Positions 44,452 to 53,520 of a stretch of DNA of 64,000 nt are shown one piece after another (within the stretch, counting starts at the first letter, position 1; every line of letters begins with the position of its first letter). The position numbers and the translations under genes were made by a program. This DNA is from JANNSX01 sp963741525 (lineage in GTDB: Bacteria > Pseudomonadota > Alphaproteobacteria > Rhizobiales > Hyphomicrobiaceae): the NCBI GenBank assembly GCA_963741525.1, contig CAVUIW010000016.1, positions 271,016-335,015 on the forward strand, written 5' to 3'. Below the pieces are notes generated by a model that did no database searches, was not told the DNA's origin, and worked only from the letters and a program-made list of their open reading frames with translations.

Positions 44452-44493
44452 TCCCCCATCGCGCCCGAGGATCGCCTCCGGCGCGATGGGGGA
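44452..44493 (+). promoter_or_regulatory. intercistronic stem-loop between binding protein and permease genes
   Basis: Perfect 14-base arms (TCCCCCATCGCGCC and its complement) around a 14-base loop, with no T run. Placed 54 bp after the binding-protein stop and 51 bp before the permease, it fits the mRNA-stabilising or partial-termination hairpins that raise binding-protein levels over membrane components. Confidence 0.75.
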
Positions 44494-44543
44494 AAGCAAG
44501 AAGCTGCGGTCCGTTTTGAGTTTTCGAGTCCAACGAATTCCCG

Positions 44544-45570
44544 ATGACCACAATCGCCGCAGATCAACCCACACAACTCAGTCCCCGCAATCGCGCGGCT
44601 GTCGAGTTCGTGCTCGACAATCTCGTCTGGCTAATCCTCGCCGTCGTGCTCATCGTCTTCTCGGTGACGATCCCGCACTATTTCCAGCTCGGCATCTTCG
44701 CCAACATCGTCGAGCAATCGACCTTCGTCGGCACGCTCGCCATCGGGCTTGCGCTCGTCATCATTGCCGGCCATCTCGATCTCTCCGTCGAGTTCGACGC
44801 TTGGGCTCGCCGCCATGGTTCCGGCGATGCTGTTCGCGGAAAGCGGGCTCGGATACGGCATAACGCTGACGCCCGGTTGGCTCGTCATTCCAGCCTCTCT
44901 CCTCGTCTCGCTCGCGATCGGGGCGCTGATCGGCGCGAGCAACGCGCTGCTCGTCGTCAAGCTTCAGCTCAACGCCTTCATCGTGACGCTGGCTTCTTTC
45001 ATCTGGGTTAGGGGCCTCGTCACGGCCATCTCTGGCGGCCGCTCGGCCCAGGGTCTGCCGGGCGAGCTTCGCGTTATCGCCACGACATCGATCTTCCAAG
45101 TGCCGCTCTATGCCTGGATGTCGATCCTCTGCTTCCTCGTCTTCGCCTTCATCCTGCGCCGGACGCGCTATGGCCGGCACATCACGATGATCGGTGGCAA
45201 TCCGGTGGCGCCCTATCGCGCCGGCATCCCGGTCGACCGGCTGCTGGCGATCACCTTCATCCTGACAGGGGCAATCGCCGGACTCGCGGGGTGGTTCCTC
45301 GCGCTCCGCACCTCCGGCGCCAGCGCCAATCTCGGCACCGGCATGCTGTTCCAGGCCTTCGCGGCGGTGGTGATCGGCGGCGTCAGCCTCAAGGGCGGCA
45401 CGGGCAAGCTCTCAGGCGTCTATGCCGGCGTGCTGCTGCTCTCCTCGATCAACACCGCCATCAACCTCATGAGCATGCCGGCGCATTACACGACGATCAT
45501 TCACGGCGCGCTCGTGCTCGCGGCCGTACTGCTCGAACTCGCTGAAATCGATCATCCGCGCGAGGTTGAC
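44544..45570 (+). pseudogene. sugar-type ABC transporter permease, frameshifted
   Basis: The N-terminal part (MTTIAADQPTQLSPRNRAAV, then LAIGLALVIIAGHLDLSVE) and the remainder (STLGLAAMVPAML ... NAFIVTLASFIWVRGLV ... GGVSLKGGTGKLSGVYAG) are in neighbouring frames. Dropping one T near 44793 restores the RbsC/FrcC motif HLDLSVESTLGL, giving a ~340-residue permease with about ten helices. At the 3' end the frame runs without a stop into the SDR gene; in the alternative frame a TGA at 45572-45574 would overlap the GTG start of the SDR. Part of the ABC operon. Confidence 0.85.
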
Positions 45571-46347
45571 GTGAGCGGTAGGCTCGAGGGGAAGGCCGCG
45601 CTTGTCATCGGCGCGGCGCGCGGCATCGGCGCCGGTATCGCCGGGCGGTTCGTCGAGGAAGGCGCGCGCGTCGTCATCGCCGATTGGGAGGATGGGAAGG
45701 CCACGGCCAAGGCGCTCGGCGGCGGCAAGGTTGCGCGCTTCATCAAGACCGATGTGTCGAGCGAGCAGGATGTCGCGGACGCCGTTGCAGAAACGGTGGG
45801 GGCGTTCGGCGCGATCGACATTCTCGTCCAGAACGCCGGCATCTTCCCCTGGACGCTGATCGAGAACATATCCGTCGCCGAGTGGGACAAGGTGCTTGCC
45901 GTCAATTTGAGGGGCTGCTTCCTCGCCGCCCGTGCCTCGTTGGCGCCGATGAAAGTGGCCAAGCGCGGCCGCATGATCTTCACCTCCTCGATCACCGGCC
46001 CGCGCGTGACCTCGCCCGGCCACGGCCACTACTCCGCGAGCAAGGCCGGCATCAACGGCTTCATCAAGGCGGCGGCACTCGAGTTCTCGCACTATGGAAT
46101 CACGGTCAATGGCGTGGAGCCCGGCAATGTACTGACCGAGGGCATGAAGGAGGCGCGCTCGCCGGCCTTCATTCGCTCCATGGAAGAGGCGATCCCACTC
46201 GGACGCCTCGGCACGCCCCGCGACATAGCGAATGCGGTGCTGTTCCTCGCCTCCGACGAAGCCGCCTACATCACCGGCACGACCATCATTGTGGATGGCG
46301 GGCAGACGCTGCCCGAGGGGAAGGATTTTCGGCTGTCGCCGGGCTGA
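45571..46347 (+). CDS. short-chain dehydrogenase/reductase
   Basis: About 258 residues from GTG 45571. Cofactor loop GAARGIGAGIA, NAG motif (VQNAGIF), catalytic Ser in FTSSITG and Tyr-xxx-Lys in HYSASKAG are all present, followed by PGNVLTEGM and the C-terminal ITGTTIIVDGGQTLPEG. It is a classical NAD(P)-dependent SDR, probably oxidising the sugar or polyol imported by the ABC system next to it (inference). GAGG lies seven bases before the GTG. It is in frame with the permease, so a fusion protein cannot be excluded. Confidence 0.88.
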   Translation: MSGRLEGKAALVIGAARGIGAGIAGRFVEEGARVVIADWEDGKATAKALGGGKVARFIKTDVSSEQDVADAVAETVGAFGAIDILVQNAGIFPWTLIENISVAEWDKVLAVNLRGCFLAARASLAPMKVAKRGRMIFTSSITGPRVTSPGHGHYSASKAGINGFIKAAALEFSHYGITVNGVEPGNVLTEGMKEARSPAFIRSMEEAIPLGRLGTPRDIANAVLFLASDEAAYITGTTIIVDGGQTLPEGKDFRLSPG

Positions 46348-46429
46348 GCGATTCGGCCGACGAAAAATGGCCGCGACGGACCTTGCCGATGGCGGCCGTT
46401 GATACTCGAACCGTCAGAGAGAGCACCAA

Positions 46430-47083
46430 ATGGCCTTGTCCCGCCGCGCACTCATTGCCTCCGTCGCCGCGATCGCCGCGGCGGCTGCAGGGTCGTGGGC
46501 CTTGCTCCGGCATCGGGGGCCGCCTCACCGGATTCTGTCGGCTGCCGAGAAATCGTCCTGCGGCTTGACGGTCGGGGCCGTCGAGGGGCCGTACTTTGTT
46601 TCCGGCATGCCGGAAGCGGCTGGCGGCAATCTCAATGCGAGCGGCTTGAAGGGCGAGGCGATCGAGCTCTCGGGCCACGTCTATGACGGTGCGGCTGGCA
46701 GCACGCCCATCGCCGGTGCCGAGGTAGAAATCTGGCACGCTGACAGCGACGGCAACTATCATCCCAATGGCAACGGTCTGTCATCCAGCTACAAACCGGT
46801 GGAGCTGGCGCTTCGCGGCTTCGTCAAGACCGATGCACAAGGCCAGTATCGCATCGCAACCATCTATCCCGGCGAATACACCGGCCGCGTGCGCCACTAC
46901 CACTTCAAGATCCGCGCGCCGGGCAAGCCGGAGCTGACGACGCAATTGATCGTGCCAGCGAAGGACGGCGACGGCCTGACCTTCGATACGGACGATATCG
47001 CGGAAGGGTTGCCCAACTGCCAGCTCCTCGCGCTCGATGCGAGCACGACACCCGCCAAAGCGAGCTTCGATTTCCGGGTGTAG
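46430..47083 (+). CDS. exported intradiol ring-cleavage dioxygenase-like protein
   Basis: A 217-residue protein with a Tat-like or Sec signal (LSRRALIASVAAIAAAAAGS) followed by a beta-sandwich of the intradiol dioxygenase family. GPYF and IYPGEY supply the candidate Tyr ligands, and RVRHYHFKI the Arg and two His ligands of Fe(III). True catechol dioxygenases are cytosolic and longer; this is the short exported subgroup of unknown substrate. Located 82 bp after the SDR gene, possibly in the same operon. Confidence 0.85.
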   Translation: MALSRRALIASVAAIAAAAAGSWALLRHRGPPHRILSAAEKSSCGLTVGAVEGPYFVSGMPEAAGGNLNASGLKGEAIELSGHVYDGAAGSTPIAGAEVEIWHADSDGNYHPNGNGLSSSYKPVELALRGFVKTDAQGQYRIATIYPGEYTGRVRHYHFKIRAPGKPELTTQLIVPAKDGDGLTFDTDDIAEGLPNCQLLALDASTTPAKASFDFRV

Positions 47084-47114
47084 CTGAGTCGATCCACCAT
47101 CAACGAGTGAGCCG

Positions 47115-47714
47115 ATGCCCGCCAACCGAAGCGTCGCCGCCCTGATCTTTCCCGATTTTGAGCTGCTCGACCTCTACGGCCCGCTCGAGATGCTCGGCAT
47201 GCGCGAGGACGATTTCGAGTTGCAGCTGGTTTCGGAGAGCCAGCGCGAGGTCAAGAGCTCGGCAGGCCCGGCCGCACTTGCCGATCGGACTCTGGCGGAT
47301 CGCGGTGCTTACGACATCCTGCTCATTCCAGGCGGCATGGGCACACGGCGTGAATTGACGAATGGCAAGCTGCTCGACTGGATCGGTGACACGGCCGAGC
47401 GCGCCGAGATCGTGGCAACCGTCTGCACCGGCTCGGTCCTGCTCGCCGCCACGGGCCTGATCGACGGGCGTCGTGCCACCACCAACAAGAACGCGTTCCA
47501 ATGGGTCGAGAGCACGCGACCGGCCGTCCAATGGCAACGTCGGGCAAGATGGGTCGAGGATGGCAAGTTTCTGACCTCGTCCGGAGTCTCGGCGGGCATG
47601 GACATGTCGCTGCGCCTGATCTCCCGGCTGCTCGGCCGCGAAGCGGCCCTCGAAACCGCCCGATGGGCCGAGTATCGCTGGCATGAGGATTCGACCGACG
47701 ATCCCTTTGCCTGA
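47115..47714 (+). CDS. DJ-1/PfpI family protein
   Basis: A 199-residue protein with the DJ-1/PfpI flavodoxin-like fold: ALIFPDFELLDLYGPLEML at the start, with Glu as the conserved acid, and the nucleophile elbow Cys104 in ATVCTGSVLLAA. The form resembles the isonitrile hydratase/AraC-sensor subgroup. The reaction is unknown. It lies 31 bp after the dioxygenase-like gene on the same strand. Confidence 0.87.
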   Translation: MPANRSVAALIFPDFELLDLYGPLEMLGMREDDFELQLVSESQREVKSSAGPAALADRTLADRGAYDILLIPGGMGTRRELTNGKLLDWIGDTAERAEIVATVCTGSVLLAATGLIDGRRATTNKNAFQWVESTRPAVQWQRRARWVEDGKFLTSSGVSAGMDMSLRLISRLLGREAALETARWAEYRWHEDSTDDPFA

Positions 47715-47860
47715 CAGCACTGTCCACCCTCAGAAGCGGCCGAAACCAAGGGGCTGCCCTGCGCCACCGGCGAGTGACATGGCTACGCCACGCACCTATT
47801 GTCCCGCGCTTGGTGCGTCGCCCGACATCTAGCGGCATGCCCTTACCGCTGCGGGAAACA

Positions 47861-48772
47861 ATGTCGACGACCGCCAAGGCCCTCATCGCCCTCACCGTGA
47901 CGATGCTCATCTGGGGCATTGTGCCGGTTTTCACGCGCACGCTCGTTCTGGCGATCGATCCGGGCGAGGTGTTGGTCATCCGCTATGCGATCTCGGCGGC
48001 GCTGTTCGTGGTGCTGCTGACCGCCATGCGGGCTTGGCACTTCGATCGACGGGACTGGCCGCGCTTCCTTGCCGCCGCCGCGACCGGCGTCTTCGGTTAC
48101 AACGTCGCCAACATCTACGGCTACGAAACGACGAGCGCGAGCCTCGCCAGCATCATCATCGGTACCGAGCCGGCGATGATCGCCGTGCTCGCGACGTTCA
48201 TGCTGGGTGAACCGTTGCGCTGGCCAGTCGCCGCCGGAAGCGTCCTCGCCTTTTCGGGTACGCTGCTCCTGCTCGCCGGAGAGGACCTTGCCGCCTGGCT
48301 CGAGCTCGCCTCCGCGGCCACACCGGGCGCCGTGTCTCCCGCGACCGATCTCAAGGGACCGCTGCTGATCCTCGTCGCCGCGCTCTCCTGGTCGTTCTTC
48401 GTCGTCATCGTCAAGCCGCTGCTCGTCAAATACGGGACGACGAAGGCGTCCACGCTCAACGGTCTGATCGGCGCACCTATGATCTTCGCGCTGGCGACGC
48501 CGGCCACGCTCGATACCGCGGCCACGCTCTCGCGCGCCCAGTGGGGCGGCATCCTGTTTCTCGCCGTGCTCGGAACGGTGATCTCGCAGTTCCTGTGGAA
48601 CTACGGTGTGCGCCACGTTTCGACCGCCAGCGCCGGCGCCTTTCTCTACTCGCTCCCCGTTCTGTCGGTGGCGCTCGCCGTGCCGCTGCTCGGCGAGACG
48701 CTGACGCCAATGATGATCGTGGGCGGTGTGCTCATTCTCATCGGCGTCGCGGTCGCGCAGTTGAGAGTTTAG
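47861..48772 (+). CDS. EamA/DMT superfamily transporter
   Basis: About 303 residues with ten hydrophobic segments in two EamA halves (about 5-140 and 160-300). LIWGIVPVFTRTLVL opens the first half and AALSWSFFVVIVKPLLVKYG the second; LGEPLRWPVAAG and LGETLTPMMIVGG are the paired conserved turns. Start chosen at 47861 (MSTTAKALIAL); 47837 is an alternative. Its 3' end meets the convergent cytochrome b561 gene with a 4-base overlap. Substrate unknown. Confidence 0.88.
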   Translation: MSTTAKALIALTVTMLIWGIVPVFTRTLVLAIDPGEVLVIRYAISAALFVVLLTAMRAWHFDRRDWPRFLAAAATGVFGYNVANIYGYETTSASLASIIIGTEPAMIAVLATFMLGEPLRWPVAAGSVLAFSGTLLLLAGEDLAAWLELASAATPGAVSPATDLKGPLLILVAALSWSFFVVIVKPLLVKYGTTKASTLNGLIGAPMIFALATPATLDTAATLSRAQWGGILFLAVLGTVISQFLWNYGVRHVSTASAGAFLYSLPVLSVALAVPLLGETLTPMMIVGGVLILIGVAVAQLRV

Positions 48773-49302
48773 CGCCCACCCGCCACCGGCCTCACGATCC
48801 GCCGCGCGACACCATCGCGATCGATGAAGGCGTGCTTGGCAACGCCGAGGATGTGCAGGACGAGGAGCGGGATGAAGGCCTGCCCGGAAATCTCATGCGC
48901 CTCCTCGACGATCTCGTGGACGTCATGGGAGAGCGCGAACGGCGGCGGGATCGAGATCACGCCGAGAATGTCGAGCGGCTGGCCAACCGACCACGGCAAC
49001 AGATAGCCCGTCACCACGACGACGACGATGGCCGCGAGAAACCCCCACAGCACAAGGCTCGACAGCAGGTTGAGCAGGAACGGCTGATCGGGCTTCGCCG
49101 TCATACCGCGAGCGAGGCGGTGGACGACCCGCCAGAGGAGCAACACGCCGAGGACCGCGCCCACGCCGACGTGAAACGCATACTCCGCATCGCCGGGCCG
49201 TCCCTCGTGAGTCAGAAAGAGCGCGACGACACCGATCGCCGCCAGCCAGTGGAGGACGATGGATGTCGCCGAATAGCCTTCGGTCCGCTCTGCCGTGGTC
49301 AT
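48769..49302 (-). CDS. cytochrome b561 family protein
   Basis: A 177-residue membrane protein with four helices. Heme His candidates are VLHWLAAIG (helix 1), AFHVGVGAVLG, and the pair in DVHEIVEEAHEISG and VLHILGVAKHAFID near the end, matching the bacterial di-heme cytochrome b561 (CybB) pattern. It moves electrons between quinol and periplasmic acceptors such as superoxide. Monocistronic. Confidence 0.9.
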   Translation of the reverse strand: MTTAERTEGYSATSIVLHWLAAIGVVALFLTHEGRPGDAEYAFHVGVGAVLGVLLLWRVVHRLARGMTAKPDQPFLLNLLSSLVLWGFLAAIVVVVVTGYLLPWSVGQPLDILGVISIPPPFALSHDVHEIVEEAHEISGQAFIPLLVLHILGVAKHAFIDRDGVARRIVRPVAGGR

Positions 49303-49427
49303 GCCGGCTCCCTGCTACTGCGTGATCGATCTCTGGAAAGACAACGGATCGTGTCGTTACCATCCGTCGCTACACCTCGCATTGATTTGCCGCAACCTGC
49401 CTTGCCCTCTCCACGATCACATGTTTA

Positions 49428-49499
49428 GAGCACGATCAGACGAAAGCCTGTCCCGGCGAAGGCCGGGATGGACGCCGGTTCGCGCGTTGGGTCGTGCTC
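49428..49499. repeat. palindromic repeat with nested CCCGGC element
   Basis: Outer arms GAGCACGA and TCGTGCTC enclose, at 49443-49469, a 27-base segment (AAAGCCTGTCCCGG ... GGGAT) that is identical, in inverted orientation, to the insertion inside the repeat at 55820-55947. The ~240-bp gap 49303-49543 otherwise holds no gene. Confidence 0.8.
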
Positions 49500-49543
49500 A
49501 CGGCCAATCGACCTGAGCGAACCGTCTGCTGAAAGGGGTACCT

Positions 49544-50131
49544 ATGTCGCTGGACGAGCTTGCGGAAGACGCGGTCAAGGACAACCGCACGAGGTGGATC
49601 GGCGTGTTCATCGGCATCCTGGCGGTCATGCTCGCCATCTGCGCGATGGGCGGCGACAATGTCGACAAGGATGCCGCGCGCTTCAACATCGATGCGTCGA
49701 ACACCTGGGCCTTTTTCCAGGCCAAGAACATGCGGCGGCAGAGCGTGCGCCTGGCGGCCGAGGAGTTCGAGCTGATGCTGGTCGCCAATCCGGCGATAGA
49801 TGCGGCCGCGCGGACCACCATCCAGGCCAAGATCGACGAGTACAAGGCGCTGGACAAGAAGCTCACCTCGGACCCCGAGAAGCAGGAAGGCCTCGACGAA
49901 CTCTTCGTCAAAGGCAAGGCGCTCGAGGCCGAGCGCGACACGGCACTCGCCCAGGATCCTTATTTCGACTGGTCGAACGCGCTGCTCCAAATCGCCATCG
50001 TGCTGGCGTCCGTCAGCATCATCTCGGGGAGCTTGATGTTGCTCGCAGCAAGCGGCGCGCTCGGACTCGCGGGCGCGCTGCTGATGCTCAACGGGTTCTT
50101 GATGGTGGTGGCGGTACCGGGGATGGGGTGA
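49544..50131 (+). CDS. DUF4337 domain membrane protein
   Basis: A 195-residue protein with one membrane helix near the N-terminus (about 18-36), a ~105-residue helical, charged soluble loop (NTWAFFQAKNMRRQSVRLAA, KIDEYKALDKKLTSDPEKQE) and two closely spaced C-terminal helices (about 145-190). The layout matches DUF4337, a family of unknown function. RBS AAAGGGG is at the expected distance. Confidence 0.82.
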   Translation: MSLDELAEDAVKDNRTRWIGVFIGILAVMLAICAMGGDNVDKDAARFNIDASNTWAFFQAKNMRRQSVRLAAEEFELMLVANPAIDAAARTTIQAKIDEYKALDKKLTSDPEKQEGLDELFVKGKALEAERDTALAQDPYFDWSNALLQIAIVLASVSIISGSLMLLAASGALGLAGALLMLNGFLMVVAVPGMG

Positions 50132-50134
50132 GGG

Positions 50135-50413
50135 CTACCAGGGGCGGGCTTTCTCGGCGTTCTTGCTGAGAGTCTCGATTTGGCGAAGCTCGACAAAGCG
50201 TTTGCGGATGGCGGTCAGAGCATCGGTTTTGGATTTGGGCTTGCGGCCCTTAGCATAACCGCAGGCGATGGCGACGACATCTGCTGCCTTGGCGCGCTTG
50301 TCGGCTACCAACTCGGCCAGCACATCATCAAAATGCTCGCGGTTGAGACCCGTGCGTCTAAATCTCCAGACGTAGTCTTCGACCAGCGTCCCATTGGGCT
50401 TGGCGTTCGCCAT
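50135..50413 (-). CDS. small protein of unknown function
   Basis: A 92-residue, basic, probably helical protein (VEDYVWRFRRTGLNREHFDD, ADVVAIACGYAKGRKPKSKT). No signal or membrane segment. I do not recognise the family. It starts 20 bp after the GlxA-type regulator ends and is likely the second gene of that transcript. It ends 3 bp from the convergent DUF4337 gene. Confidence 0.6.
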   Translation of the reverse strand: MANAKPNGTLVEDYVWRFRRTGLNREHFDDVLAELVADKRAKAADVVAIACGYAKGRKPKSKTDALTAIRKRFVELRQIETLSKNAEKARPW

Positions 50414-50433
50414 ATCGATCTCGTCCGCACCCC

Positions 50434-51474
50434 CTACTCCGCCGCCAACCCCACCATCGGCTCGACCTCTCTCCGATCCGCCTGCGGGGAGATCTGGTAG
50501 CGCTCGCGGTAGCGTTTGGAGAAATGCGAGGCGGAGACGAAGCCCGACGCGATCGCGACTTCCACAATCGGCAGATTGGAGTGACGCAAAAGCCGCCGCG
50601 CGCGCTCCAGGCGGACATCCAGATAATAGCGCGCCGGCGAGCGGCCCATGTGATGGCCGAACAGGCGCTCGACATGGCGCCGCGAGATGCCGGTCTTCTT
50701 TGAAATCTCGGCGAGCGACAAGGGCTCGGCGATGTTGGCCTCCATCAGCTCGATGATGGCGAGCAGTCGCGGGTTCTGCACGCCGATGCGCGCGCCGATC
50801 GGCAGCCGTTGGCGATCATCCGGCCGGCGGATGCGATCGATGAGGCATTGCTCGCAAATGCTGGTCACCAATTCCTCGCCATGCGCCGCACCGATCAGAT
50901 GCAACATCATGTCGAGCGAGGAGGTGCCGCCGGCGCAGGTGTAGATGCCCTGGTCGGCCTCGAATAGAACCGACTGCACGTCGGCTTCTGGGAAGCGCTC
51001 GGCGAAGCCCGGCAGGTTCTCCCAGTGAATGGCGCAGCGCCGCTCGTTCAACAGGCCGGCGTCCGCCAATATCCACGCCGCCGTGCACACGCCGCCGATG
51101 GCCGCGCCTTGGGCATGCATGCGGCGCAGCCAGCCGGCTACCGCGCTGTCTTTGTAGGCCTCGACCTCGATGCCGGAGCAGACGATGACCATGCGCGTCG
51201 GCGTCGGCCCGAGGCAGGTGCGCTGCACGGCCGCTATGGTGGTGTCGACGGAAACGCTGATGCCGTTGGAGGCCGTCACCGGCTTGCCGTCGGTCGACAA
51301 CAGCTCCCATTTGTAGAAGGGCTTGCCCAGAATGCGATTGGCGAGCCGCAAGGGCTCGACCGCCATGGTGAATGCGATCATCGAGAATTTTGGAGTGAGG
51401 AGAAAGTAAATGTGCTGCGGCAGCGGCAGTGCCCGCTGCGACATTTGCCCATTGGTCTCGACGCGACCCAACAT
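50434..51474 (-). CDS. GlxA family AraC-type transcriptional regulator
   Basis: A 346-residue two-domain regulator. Residues about 15-190 form a DJ-1/PfpI-like sensor domain with an elbow at GGVCTAAWILADAG, and about 235-335 hold the two helix-turn-helix motifs of an AraC domain (LSLAEISKKTGISRRHVERL and LPIVEVAIASGFVSASHFSK). The ATG at 51474 follows GGGAGC. This family includes GbdR, CdhR and related activators of methylated-amine and carnitine catabolism. It is divergent from fhs, with direct repeats between them. Confidence 0.9.
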   Translation of the reverse strand: MLGRVETNGQMSQRALPLPQHIYFLLTPKFSMIAFTMAVEPLRLANRILGKPFYKWELLSTDGKPVTASNGISVSVDTTIAAVQRTCLGPTPTRMVIVCSGIEVEAYKDSAVAGWLRRMHAQGAAIGGVCTAAWILADAGLLNERRCAIHWENLPGFAERFPEADVQSVLFEADQGIYTCAGGTSSLDMMLHLIGAAHGEELVTSICEQCLIDRIRRPDDRQRLPIGARIGVQNPRLLAIIELMEANIAEPLSLAEISKKTGISRRHVERLFGHHMGRSPARYYLDVRLERARRLLRHSNLPIVEVAIASGFVSASHFSKRYRERYQISPQADRREVEPMVGLAAE

Positions 51475-51587
51475 GACGTGCTCCCGGCCTCGTTTCGGCG
51501 CCTGAGACCGACCATAGCCCAAATGCGGCTTCGCCGATCCAGATGCGACGCTCATCCCTAACATGACCTTTCGAGACTGAGAAGCGA

Positions 51588-51615
51588 TTGCGACATAGGC
51601 TGCGCCGCTTGCGAC
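51588..51615. promoter_or_regulatory. direct repeats, candidate AraC-type operator
   Basis: TTGCGAC occurs twice, at 51588-51594 and 51609-51615, start-to-start spacing 21 bp (two helical turns), as expected for an AraC-family protein with two helix-turn-helix motifs. They lie between the divergent glxA-type regulator and fhs genes. Confidence 0.5.
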
Positions 51616-51742
51616 CCGTCGCTTTCCGACTAAGATGCGTCGCCCGGAGCATCGGCGTTCACAATTGTTTCCCTCCACTTTGTCGCCCGAACGCTGGAAA
51701 ATCCGTCCATCACACAGCATCCGTCCAGGGGGACCGCCGCCC

Positions 51743-53416
51743 ATGCCGACCGTCAAAAGCGACATCGAAATTGCTCGCGCCGCCAAGAAGAAGCCGATCA
51801 TGGAAATCGGCGCCAAGCTCGGCATCGGGGCGGAGCATCTGGAGCCCTACGGTCACGACAAGGCGAAACTCTCCTTCGACTTCATCAACTCGCTGAAGGG
51901 AAAGAAGGACGGCAAGCTCATCCTCGTCACGGCCATCAACCCGACGCCGGCGGGCGAAGGCAAGACCACGACGACGGTTGGCCTCGGCGACGGCCTCAAT
52001 CGCATCGGCAAGAAGGCAGCGATCTGTTTGCGCGAGCCGTCGCTCGGGCCGTGCTTCGGCGTGAAGGGCGGAGCGGCTGGCGGCGGCTATGCGCAGGTCG
52101 TTCCCATGGAGGACATCAATCTCCACTTCACGGGCGACTTCCACGCCATCACCTCGGCGCACAATCTGCTCTCCGCCATGCTCGACAACTCGATGTACTG
52201 GGGCAATCCGCTCGACATCAATCCGCGCCGCATCCAGTGGCGCCGCGTGCTCGACATGAACGATCGCGCACTCCGCGACATCGCGCTCGGCCTCAACGAC
52301 AATGGCGTGGTGCGCCAGTCGGGCTTCGACATTACGGTCGCCTCCGAGGTGATGGCGATCCTGTGCTTGGCGAATGATCGCGCCGATCTGGAAGCGCGTC
52401 TCGGCAAGATCGTCGTCGGCTACGACAAGGCGAAGAAAGCAGTCACCGCGCGCGATCTCAAGGCCGATGGCGCCATGACCGTGCTGCTCGAGAAGGCGAT
52501 CCAGCCCAACCTCGTGCAGACGCTGGAAAACAACCCGGCCTTCATCCATGGCGGCCCGTTCGCCAACATCGCGCACGGGTGCAACTCGGTCATCGCCACG
52601 AAGACAGCGCTGAAGCTTGCGGACTATGTCGTCACCGAAGCTGGCTTCGGCGCGGACTTGGGCGCCGAGAAGTTCTTCGATATCAAGTGCCGCGCGGCCG
52701 GGCTCAGTCCCGCCGCAGCCGTCATTGTCGCCACCATCCGCGCGCTGAAAATGAATGGCGGCATCAAGAAGGATGAGCTCGGCAAGGAGAATGTCGAGGC
52801 GCTGACCAAGGGCTGCGCCAATCTCGGCCGCCACATCGAGAACGTGAAGAGCTTCGGCGTGCCGGTGATCGTCGCTATCAACCGCTTTATCACCGACAGC
52901 GAAGCCGAGATCGCCGCCATCAAGACCTATGCGAAAACGCAAGGGGTCGAAGCCGTGCTCTGCGAGCATTGGGCCAAGGGTTCGGAAGGCACCGAGGAGC
53001 TGGCGCACAAGGTCGTCGCCATGATCGATGGTACGCCGTCGAAGTTCGCACCGATCTACCCGAACGAGATGGGGCTGTTCGACAAGATCAACGCCATCGC
53101 CAAGAAGATCTACCGCGCCGACAAGGCGACCGCCGACAAGAAGATCCTCGACCAGCTGAAAGCCTGGGAGGATGCGGGCTTCGGCCACTTCCCGGTCTGC
53201 ATGGCCAAGACCCAATACTCCTTCACCACCAACCCGGACCTGCGTGGCGCCCCCACCGGCCACGAGGTGCCGATCCGCGAGGTGCGCCTGTCGGCTGGCG
53301 CCGGCTTCGTCGTCGCCATCGCCGGCGACATCATGACCATGCCGGGCCTGCCAAAGGCGCCGTCGGCTGAGATCATCCGGTTCAATGCCAAGGGTGAGAT
53401 CGAGGGGCTGTTCTAA
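51743..53416 (+). CDS. fhs: formate-tetrahydrofolate ligase
   Basis: The 557-residue protein is complete. The nucleotide loop is TPAGEGKTTTT (about residues 68-78); REPSLGPCFGVKGGAAGGGY is the formyl-phosphate/folate site signature, and FADIAH-type FANIAHGCNS plus VVTEAGFGADLGAEKF follow as usual. It makes 10-formyl-THF from formate, ATP and THF, feeding C1 assimilation or, in reverse, serine/glycine demethylation. The ATG at 51743 follows AGGGGGA. A GC-rich dyad 8 bp after the stop may end the transcript. Confidence 0.96.
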   Translation: MPTVKSDIEIARAAKKKPIMEIGAKLGIGAEHLEPYGHDKAKLSFDFINSLKGKKDGKLILVTAINPTPAGEGKTTTTVGLGDGLNRIGKKAAICLREPSLGPCFGVKGGAAGGGYAQVVPMEDINLHFTGDFHAITSAHNLLSAMLDNSMYWGNPLDINPRRIQWRRVLDMNDRALRDIALGLNDNGVVRQSGFDITVASEVMAILCLANDRADLEARLGKIVVGYDKAKKAVTARDLKADGAMTVLLEKAIQPNLVQTLENNPAFIHGGPFANIAHGCNSVIATKTALKLADYVVTEAGFGADLGAEKFFDIKCRAAGLSPAAAVIVATIRALKMNGGIKKDELGKENVEALTKGCANLGRHIENVKSFGVPVIVAINRFITDSEAEIAAIKTYAKTQGVEAVLCEHWAKGSEGTEELAHKVVAMIDGTPSKFAPIYPNEMGLFDKINAIAKKIYRADKATADKKILDQLKAWEDAGFGHFPVCMAKTQYSFTTNPDLRGAPTGHEVPIREVRLSAGAGFVVAIAGDIMTMPGLPKAPSAEIIRFNAKGEIEGLF

Positions 53417-53423
53417 AGAGCAC

Positions 53424-53455
53424 ACACCCCGGCGACGGCGGCAACACCGGGGTGT
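53424..53455 (+). terminator. candidate terminator hairpin of fhs
   Basis: Nine-base arms ACACCCCGG/CCGGGGTGT with a 14-base loop starting 8 bases after the fhs stop. No T run follows, so rho-independent termination is uncertain. Confidence 0.5.
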
Positions 53456-53520
53456 CCGTGGCGATGCTATGCCGGTTGAGGCCGCACTTCGGCGCGTGCG
53501 AGACTTCTTTCCGGCGCGGC

